From Dipteris shenzhenensis (Eukaryota; Polypodiophyta; Polypodiopsida; Gleicheniales), in the NCBI GenBank assembly GCA_047967505.1, contig CM106540.1: a stretch of 64,000 nt of DNA, one strand, 5' to 3'. The notes below the pieces were generated by a model. That model was not told the origin of the DNA and searched no databases. It worked only from the letters and a program-made list of their open reading frames with translations. Below are positions 56,526-64,000 of this stretch, piece after piece. Both the position numbers and the translations under genes were made by a program. Positions within the stretch are counted from its first letter, which is position 1, and every line of letters begins with the position of its first letter.

Positions 56526-58892
56526 TGTGACGCCAAAAATTGATATTTTTTTATTTGGCATTGGTGTTGTTTTCTTCTATGTTTGATAAGAGTTTGAGTA
56601 TTAAGTGATAGCCTAGCGGCTCTCACTTATTTCTATTTTCTAAGATATTGTATGGGATTGAGAGGATGCATGGAATGGATCATTGTAAATACCATAGGTA
56701 TGAATTATAAATACCTTGGTATGGGGTGAGAGTTATTTGTGTATGGGATATTATGGGGTTTTTAGAAAATAGGACGAGTGAGTCATATAAAGAGGTGGGG
56801 TCATGTCCATGTGTTCCAATAATATAAGAGAGGCCACATGCCAAGCATGTGGAAGGCATGTGGAGGAGTCTAGAGTCAAGAGAAATCCTTCTAGAATTCC
56901 CATGTGGAATAAGGAGGATGTGGACATATGGAAAAGAGAGGGTCCCTATGGGCTCCATGTAGGGAGACTCTTGACTTTCTCAATATTTTAAGAGTCTTGA
57001 GCATCTTTTGATGGGAGACATGGAAAGAGTAGGCAAAATGGACATGGATGGTGACATACAGGCTTATGTGATTGATGGGGAAAGGAATCTACAAGCAACA
57101 ATTGTAAATGGGTGAAGGAGGGTGATGAAATCTCTATAAAAGGAGCCCTCCTCTCCCTTGTTCATCATCTCTTCCACCATTAGGCCTCATGTTTCTGTAG
57201 CTCTAGTCTCCTCAAGCCTCTTCCATGAGCCTTCTCTCCCTCTTGTAGATATTCTCTTATGTAGACTCTTGAGTCCATCTCTCTCTCTCTCTATTCTCTC
57301 TCTATGAGTAGTCTTGGAGCTTTTGCTCCCTCTTGTATGTATGAAACCTCTTCTTCTCCCTTGTGTTGGTAGTATTTTGAGTGTATTTGATGGAGTCTTA
57401 CTCTCATGGCAATGAAAGTCACTTCTTATCATTTTCCTTGAGTCTCCATTCCTATGTCCTTTTCTCTCTCTATTCAAGTCTCTAAAGTAGTTCTTGTTCG
57501 GCCGCTCACTGTGCACACATGGTCAATCCATTTTTTGAGCCACCATGCAAGGTTATTCCTCTCTTTTAGGTGAATTCTAGGGGTATTGGATCGTTGATAA
57601 TCGTGGAGCCTTGAGGGAGTAGTTTGCTCAGGCAAAATTAGCATGGGTGGAGGGCAATTTTTATGACGGTTTGACAACCTGTTAGTATTTTGCTCATAAC
57701 TTTCTACTCGGTAGTCCGATTTTGATGAAACTTATCTCAACGCGAAGCTCTCTTCAAGCCGCATGTTATTTATTAGATCTTGAATCAGATACTATTGTAA
57801 AAAGTTATGAGTCTCTGTGTTTGATAGTCGGTTTTCATGATAGTTTTTACCCCCTTTCAGTAAACTGTCCATATTTCTTCAACCACTTATCTGTTTTCAA
57901 CGAAATGCAAGGTTCTTCCTCTCTTTTAGGCGAATTCTAGGAATATTGGATCATTGATAATTGTGGAGCCTTGAGGGAGTACTTTGCTCAGGCAAAATTG
58001 GCATGGGTGGAGGGCAATTTTTATGATAGTTTGACCCCCTGTTAGTGTTTTGCTCATAACTTTCTGCTCGGTAGTCTGATTTTGATGAAACTTATATCAA
58101 CACGAAGCTCTCTTCAAGGCGCATGTTCATATTTGATTAGATCTTGAATTAGATACTATTATAAAAAGTTATGAGTCTCTGTGTTTGATAGTTGGTTTTC
58201 ATGATAGTTTTTACCTCCTTTTAGTAAACTGTCCATATCTCTTCAACCGGTTATCTATTTTCAACAAAACTTATATCAGCACGAAGCTCTCTTCAAGTTT
58301 TTACTCCCTTTTAGTAAAATGTCCATATCTCTTCAACAGTTTATCTATTTTCAACAAAACTTATATCAGTATGAAGCTTATTTCAAGGCACATCGCTGTA
58401 TGTACTTTAATTTTTTATATCAGTTTTTTGGTGGAAGTTATAGACCTTTGTGTTTTCTAGAAATTTGTAGAATGATTTTGAGCCATTTCTAGAGGCTTTT
58501 GTGAAGGAGGTGCCATGTTTCCTCGGAATTTACCCATCCAGCCAAATCAGCCCCTTCAAGCCCCTAGATATATATTAGTTCATGTCATGTGGAGCCAAAA
58601 GATCTTCTTCCAACAACGCATCGCTCTTCTCTTTGGCACCGACCGGCTTGGTGAGATAATGGCCTCTGCGGATCCTTTTCTTCTCTCGATGCTAGACTAG
58701 AACATCACTTGGGATGTTACCATATTCATTCTCCTCTAAGAGAAGCAAGGAGAAAGATATGTTGTGGTTTTCTTTACATGAAAATATTTTATTCATCTCT
58801 CTTCGTAAGTGATAAGGGTCTCTATTATTAAAATTAGGAAGAGCAATAAGCTAAGAGGTGCATGAAGTTTCATTACCCCCAACTTCATGTCA
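56526..58892 (+). repeat. 3' LTR of gypsy F with 360-bp internal duplication
   Basis: It starts TGTGACGCCAAAAATTG and ends TTCATGTCA. It is colinear with the 5' LTR but longer because a unit beginning ATGCAAGGTT at 57545 is repeated from 57905 (period 360). The promoter box TATAAAAGGAG is kept at 57135-57145. Confidence 0.9.
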
Positions 58893-59988
58893 CAACACCT
58901 TATGAAGCATTCACTGGACACAAGCCATGCATTGGGCATCTCCACATATTTTGTTGCATAGCATATGCCCACATACATGACAATCATCGTAAGGAATTGG
59001 ATGTGAAGTCATGTAAATGCATCATGGTTGGCTATAGTGGGCACAAGCCACACATTGGGCATCTCCACATATTTTGCTGCATAGCATATGCCCACATACA
59101 TGACGATCATCGCAAGAAATTGGATGCAAAGTCATGTAAATGCATCATGGTTGGCTACAGTGAAGACAACAAAGCATACAAGTTGTATGATCCCATCAAT
59201 CAAAAGGTCATTTTCTCCAGAGATGTAATCTTTGATGAGGAATCAGAATGGAAAACCTCAAATACACTGTAGATAGACATACTGATTACTCAGTCATCTA
59301 CATAAAATTTTGAGGAAGAAGAGTAAGAAATGCCAGAAGCACCCCAAGAAGAGCCACAATAGCTTAGACGGTCTACAAGGGAAAGCAAACCTCCAGCCAT
59401 ATTGACATATGGTCAGAAAGGCAAAGCAATTCAGGTTGAAACCACCAACTATGCTTTTATGACTACCATCATGGCTACAGAAGAGCCAGTGTACTTCTTC
59501 AAAGATGCAGTTGACAAGCTAGAATGGCAAACTACTTATGAATGAAGAAATGGAAGCTTTGTATAAGAATAATACTTGGGAATTATGAGACCTTCCACCA
59601 CAAAAGAAGGACAAAGCAAACAAATAGGTATACAAAGTGAAGTACAATCTAGATGGAAGCATTAAAAGATAGAAAGCCAGACTAGTTGCAAAAGGAGTTG
59701 CATAGCAAGATGGTCAAGATTATGATGAGACTTATGCTCCAATAGCAAATATGATTCCGTACGATTCTTGATATCACTAGAGACACTTAGCAGATGGAAT
59801 GTGTACCAGCTTGATGTCAAGAATGCATTTCTCAATGGTTATCTAGATGACAAAGTCTACATGCAACAACCAGTAGGTTATGTTGAACCATGAAAAGAGA
59901 ATCAATTTTTTCATCTCAAGAAAAGTCTCTACAGCTTAAAGAAAGCACCCAAAAATTGGTACAAAAGAATTGACACATATTTTGCTAA
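58893..59988 (+). pseudogene. Copia E integrase end and RT, after gypsy F
   Basis: Copia E resumes at TPYEAFTGHKPCIGHLHIF. The next 41 codons are tandemly duplicated (58919-59041 and 59042-59164, period 123 bp). KLYDPINQKVIFSRDVIFDE follows. RT blocks are visible across frames: NVYQLDVKNAFLNGYLDDKV, YMQQPVGYVEP and HLKKSLYSLKKAPKNWYKRI. At about 59988, right after TYFANL and before the catalytic YVDD, sequence switches to the inverted copia H. RNase H and the 3' LTR of E are missing. Confidence 0.85.
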
Positions 59989-61990
59989 TTTGATCTCCTA
60001 CTGTCCACGTCTCCTACCAAAGCTGAGTCACAAAATCCGGTCAAGATGTTGCCCTTGGTATAGGTGATGCCATAATCAAGTTGATGTATTTCAGCACCTG
60101 CATCCCTGCCCTCCAATGGTTCTCCTGGGGCTTATTGGAAAACCTGCTTAGTACACCAGTCACAAAGTTGATGTCCGGTCGTGTGTTTCACAGGTAGATC
60201 AAGCTACCCACAAGCCTTCTGTACCTCGCTTTGTCCACCAGTGGTGATGAATCCTCGTTTGAGAGCTTCGTGTCAACCTCCATAGGGGTACCAATTGTTT
60301 TGCACTCAGCCATGCCAAATGCTTTCAGTATCTCTCCAACATATTTCAACTATGAAATGAAGATCTGTTTTGGATCCTGCCAAACTTCAATCCCCAAACA
60401 GAAATGCATCAATCCGAGGTCTATCATTTCAAACTCTCTTCCTAGCAAATGCTTCATTTGCGAGATCTTCTCTTTATGGTTCCCTGTTATGACAAGGTTG
60501 TCCACATAAAGGGACCACGATCATACACCTGCCTCCTTCTCTGAAGATATACAAATTTGCATCAGATGGACTCCTCTTGAACCCGCTTTGCAGAAAGTAG
60601 GCATCAATTCGCTAGTACCATGCTCGTGGGGCTTGTTTTAGCCTGTAAAGTGCCTTCTTTAGTTTACAGACTTTACCTTCTGAACTGGGGATCTCAAAAC
60701 CTGGTGGTTGTTCCACGTATAACTCCTCCTTGCGATCTACATTTAGAAAGGCAGATTTCACATCCATCTAAAACACGGGCCAACTTCCCTAGGTAGCTAA
60801 AGCCAAAACACTACAAATTGTGGTTAGTCGAGCTGTGGGAACAAAAGTATCTTGATAACCAAAACCATGTACCTTTGCAAATCCTTTTGCCACGAGCCGA
60901 GCCTTGTACTTATCCAACGTGCCGTCGGACTTGTACTTGATCTTGTACACCCACTTGGTTCCGATTACCTTACGCTTTGGTGGTCGATCCATAAGGTCCC
61001 AAGTGTTGTTCTTCATTATGGATCCATACTCTGACTGCATAGCCTCCATCCACCTATCATTGCCTTGTGCCTCTTCAAGACACTTGGGTTCATCAGCACA
61101 GATCACTTCTATCATCAAAGCATAGTTGACCAAGTGTTCTTACGCCCTTCTTTGCTCCTCTAATCTCTTGGAACGGCGGTGTTTGGATGGTTCCTTCTCA
61201 ATTGCTGGAGGTTCTCTGCCATCCAAAAGTTGCTATACCCACTTCGGGAATGGCCATTGTCGTTGTGGTTCTGCAGGCTCTTCTTCATCTTCTTTGTCTT
61301 GAATCCTCCCAAGCACCATTGGGGGAGTTCGGTCTACTGTTGGTCGTGGTACTGGATGGATGTCCTGGTCTTGGTTGTCTGGGAAGCAAGCATCCTCCTC
61401 CAATTGATGCGGTTGTTCTGAGAAGACCACATCGCGACTTACAATTACCTTCTTGGTAATAGGGTTATAGAGACGGTAACCCTTTGCCTCTTCACTGTAG
61501 CCCAAGAAAATACACTTCCAGCTCTTCGGTTCCCATTTGGTCCTAGTAGCATCAGGGACATGCACAAAACAGTCACATCCACAAGCTTTGAAATGTGCAG
61601 CTGAAGGTTTCTTACCAGAAAAGGCTTGCAGTGGAGTCATCCCGTTCATAGTCTTCGTGTAGCTATGATTGAGGATGTAAACTATAGTGTTACATGCTTC
61701 ATCCTAGAAAGTCTTTGGCAAATCTTTCCCTTTCATCATACTCTAGCCCATTTTGCAGATGATGCGCATCTTGTGTTCTGCTACTCCATTTTGCTGTGAT
61801 GTATGTGGCAGGGGTTTTTGCCTCTTGATTCCGTGGCTTTTGTAGTAACTTTTGAATTCAGTCGATGTGAACTCTCCACCTCTGTCTGATCTCAGCTTCT
61901 TCACCTTCCTCCCCGATTCTTTCTCGACCATTACATGCCATTCCTTGAACCTACTGAAAGCCTCGTCTTTTGTCTTCAGGAAGTATATCC
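59989..61990 (-). pseudogene. Copia H pol fragment, interrupted by LINE J
   Basis: Minus-strand copia of a lineage different from B and E. From right to left: integrase with KKLRSDRGGEFTSTEF and TSQQNGVAEH (second Asp and Glu kept), then NGMTPLQAFSGKKPSAAHFK, KSWKCIFLGYSEEAKGYRLY and SRDVVFSE (61649-61233). RT follows with [49 protein letters not shown] and [17 protein letters not shown]. The catalytic loop is LYVDNL (60494-60508), with one Asp lost. RNase H starts as FCDSALVGDVDSRRS and is cut at 59989. Stops and frameshifts are scattered but long open parts remain. Confidence 0.85.
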
Positions 61991-61991
61991 A

Positions 61992-64000
61992 TTTTTTTTT
62001 TGCCGAAAAAACAGTTCTAATTATATTACTTCGAGAACAAGATACAAGAGGTCAGCTTATAGCTGACGGGCTGCGTTCACAAACCGGACGCAGCCCAAAA
62101 GGTAGCATAATAAATCATACTCTCACGGAGGAATATGCTGAGTGTGAATGAACAGCCATCGGGGTGGTGAGTAGTGCCACCGAAGGCCCTGCGTAGTCTG
62201 CTCGAAGAAGAGGCTCTGTGAATCCCAAGCCTGGAGGAAGCGTCTCCGCTTCTCCTGACCAGCCCGGGAGTCTCCCTGAATCTGGTCCCACTGGCCTCTG
62301 AGGGTATGAATAATCTCACTCCAAATCTCCGCCATGATCTGGGCAGTCGATAAGGAGGTGCCACCGAGGATCTGCGCGCAGCGCGAGGTCCAGATGTGCC
62401 AACCTGTAATGCTGCTGATAATCTCCCAGACTGGCTGCCTCTCCCGAACTCCTGTATCAGCCTCTGCTAGGTGCTGTGGGATACCCTCGAGCGGCCCCCA
62501 CGTCCCCTGTGTGATAAGGAAAGTGGGGTCCTGCCGGCATGCCTCGAACAAGTGATGGAGACCAGGTGCGGTGCTGCACCAACAGAACGCGCCCCAAGTG
62601 ATCACTCCTAGCTCTGGTGCTGCACGAGTTAGAAGCCCGAAAGTCCACCTCCACACTTCCTGGGCGCGCATGCAGCTCCACAGGCAGTGTTTTGGTGACT
62701 CCTCATCCGCGTGGCAAATCTGACAGCAACCGTCCTGGCCTATCTGCCTCAACCAGCTCCCCACTGGAAGACCTTTGTGGGTAAGAAGCCACAGGAAGTA
62801 TGAGATCTTCCGCGGCCGCCAGCTCTCCCACAAGGCCTTCCAGAAAGCCTGCAAAAAGAACCTGGAAATACCCTGTGCGTACCAGCTAGGACGCTGGGTG
62901 GGGGGGCGGCTCTGCATCCTCCCGAGAACTCGCCTGCCCAGAGTCGTGCTGTAAGCGAAGAAGGAAGTCTGCCCCTGTCCTGTCACAATCTCTGGCCACC
63001 ACCACTCTCCTGGGTCCCACTCAAGCTCTGACAAGGCCCGCCCCTCCCAGAGCCAAAGACGCCAAAGCTGCAACTGGTCCTGCTCGAAACTAGGGTCGGT
63101 ATGCCAGACCTTCCCCAGAAGGCCTACGACCCTAACCCTCTGCCACAGGAGTAGGGGGTCAATGAGTGCATCCTCTCTCCTGAGGCGTCCGTCACCTGAA
63201 ACCGCGAAGAAGGCGATAGAGGAGTCAACCAAACGTCCTGCGACCACCAGTGGGATGCCACGGGGGGTGAACTGTCCCAGCCAGTGGGTGTCTCCAGGCA
63301 TGAGGACCTGAGGCTCAGGTGGAGCCAACCAAGCGGCTGGGATCGCACCGTCGATCTCTGTGCGTCTCGCCTGGACTCCGCGTGCACCGCCCGCTGCGTC
63401 TGCCAGATCGGCCATCTCCAGATGTCTGTACGTGTCCCTCCAAACTCGAAGGGACCGGGCTGGCCCCCTCATCCAGCCGTCCCACCTGATATGTGATCTC
63501 TCCCCCAGCTGAAGGCCCTCGGCGTCTCTGACCTGCCCATTCCAGACGAGCGGCTGGCGATCGATCTCCTCCTGACAGCTGGACTGGGACTGAATGAGAC
63601 TGAGCCGGAGCCGCCTCCAAACCATGAGGAGGCTACGAACGAGTGGGGAGCGGGGCTGCGTGAGCGGGGCGGAAGTGAAGATCCACCTGAAGGACGGTAG
63701 CCACTCTCCACCTCGGCGCGGGACACAAGAGCCGACTCCCTGCTGAAGTAACATCTTCCACGTCTGCCCCCCTGGGGTCAAACCGCGGATGATAAGCTTG
63801 CCTAACAAGGCCTGACTCTGAAGCTCTGGATCAATGATCCCCAGACCCCCCTCCGCCTGCGGAAGAATGACTGTCTGCCAAGCAACCCTGGCTCTGGTAT
63901 CTCTCTGCCCATCCTCCCCAGACCAAAGAAAGTTCCGAACCAACCTCCTGAGCTGTGCCACGCTGGATCTCGAGAAGCACCAGCAGGAAGCCACATACCA
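61992..64000 (-). mobile_element. LINE J 3' part inserted in copia H
   Basis: On the minus strand a non-LTR element runs from the window edge to a terminal A run (T10 at 61992-62001 on plus). The copia H integrase resumes at once (WIYFLKTKDEAF). Only the 3' untranslated region and ORF2 C-terminal part are inside the window. The GC content is clearly higher than in the neighbouring elements. The second target-site copy would lie beyond 64000. Confidence 0.9.
62123..63994 (-). CDS. LINE J ORF2 C-terminal part with zf-RVT finger
   Basis: This frame is open over at least 623 codons and reaches the window edge, so the ATG at 63994 is an internal Met and the real start lies outside. The first 70 residues (LRRLVRNFLWSGEDGQ, then GGLGIIDPELQSQALLGKLI) are the thumb/connection region that follows the RT palm in plant LINEs. 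Residues about 384-450 form the zf-RVT zinc-binding domain: RPRKISYFLWLLTHKGLPVG, then GCCQICHADEESPKHCLWSC. The RT catalytic core and endonuclease would be upstream. No stop or frameshift is seen, in contrast to every other element here. The stop at 62123-62125 is followed by a ~120-bp 3' region and the A tail. ORF2 carries out target-primed reverse transcription. Confidence 0.85.
   Translation of the reverse strand: MASCWCFSRSSVAQLRRLVRNFLWSGEDGQRDTRARVAWQTVILPQAEGGLGIIDPELQSQALLGKLIIRGLTPGGQTWKMLLQQGVGSCVPRRGGEWLPSFRWIFTSAPLTQPRSPLVRSLLMVWRRLRLSLIQSQSSCQEEIDRQPLVWNGQVRDAEGLQLGERSHIRWDGWMRGPARSLRVWRDTYRHLEMADLADAAGGARGVQARRTEIDGAIPAAWLAPPEPQVLMPGDTHWLGQFTPRGIPLVVAGRLVDSSIAFFAVSGDGRLRREDALIDPLLLWQRVRVVGLLGKVWHTDPSFEQDQLQLWRLWLWEGRALSELEWDPGEWWWPEIVTGQGQTSFFAYSTTLGRRVLGRMQSRPPTQRPSWYAQGISRFFLQAFWKALWESWRPRKISYFLWLLTHKGLPVGSWLRQIGQDGCCQICHADEESPKHCLWSCMRAQEVWRWTFGLLTRAAPELGVITWGAFCWCSTAPGLHHLFEACRQDPTFLITQGTWGPLEGIPQHLAEADTGVRERQPVWEIISSITGWHIWTSRCAQILGGTSLSTAQIMAEIWSEIIHTLRGQWDQIQGDSRAGQEKRRRFLQAWDSQSLFFEQTTQGLRWHYSPPRWLFIHTQHIPP

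Larger units (their letters stand above)
50493..58892 (+). mobile_element. Gypsy F inserted in copia E
   Basis: An 8.4-kb plus-strand gypsy with two long LTRs (2020 and 2367 bp), RT, RNase H, a second RNase H-like domain, integrase and a polypurine tract. No gag or protease was recognised between the 5' LTR and RT. Copia G has the uninterrupted host motif ATGACACCTTATGAAGC. In E the bases ACAC are found on both sides of F (50489-50492 and 58895-58898), consistent with a slightly decayed 5-base duplication (GACAC / AACAC). Confidence 0.9.

Overview
The window looks like non-genic DNA of a large, repeat-rich land-plant genome. The evidence is that almost every recognisable coding block belongs to a plant-type retrotransposon. 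There are Ty1/copia elements with UBN2-like gag, CCHC knuckle, GAG-pre-integrase, integrase, RT and RNase H. There are Ty3/gypsy elements with Tat-like features, and LINEs with apurinic-type endonuclease, RT and a zf-RVT finger. tRNA-iMet-type primer sites (TGGTATCA..), MITEs and long CT/GA/GT microsatellites fit the same picture. The species cannot be fixed from the sequence. No intact host gene, rRNA, tRNA or CRISPR array was recognised.

Layout, left half. 1-4909: gypsy A (+), from the end of its 5' LTR through PBS, leader, protease, RT and part of RNase H to a truncated 3' LTR. It carries a Mutator-like MITE in its leader. 4910-8608: 3' portion of copia B (+), which A interrupts. 8617-10568: 5' portion of a second copy of the same copia family, C (-), fused tail-to-middle to B. 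10569-14740: AT-rich DNA with a second Mutator-like MITE, a possible coding remnant, a purine tract and CT microsatellites. About 14.7-20.5 kb: copia G (+) with a 3' LTR. 20.7-25.8 kb: decayed minus-strand gypsy L, broken by a MITE and by a stand-alone LTR (K) of the A/D family. 26.7-27.5 kb: compound microsatellites. 28.2-34.75 kb: decayed LINE N (+), holding a hAT-type MITE with a perfect 8-bp target duplication, a minus-strand LTR element, and Mutator-like MITE pieces.

Layout, right half. 35883 to about 59988 is one copia element (E, same family as G) blown apart by two nested gypsy insertions. Gypsy D (37094-46719) has 5-bp target duplication CAAGC and sits in E's leader. Gypsy F (50493-58892) sits in E's integrase/RT region, and F is itself interrupted by a solo LTR with target duplication GATAG. 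E then ends abruptly against an oppositely oriented copia of another lineage (H, minus). H's integrase is interrupted by a GC-rich LINE (J, minus) whose long frame is still open at the window edge.

Functionally the elements are mostly dead. A and D both lack integrase, D also lacks RT, F has no recognisable gag and has altered integrase residues, and B, C, E, G, H and N carry stops and frameshifts. LINE J is the only element here with a long undamaged frame. The best leads are the two MITE families with diagnostic target duplications, one with an empty-site paralogue inside the same window, and a roughly 35-copy, 13-bp CATGCA-bearing array in the U3 of the A/D/K LTR family.
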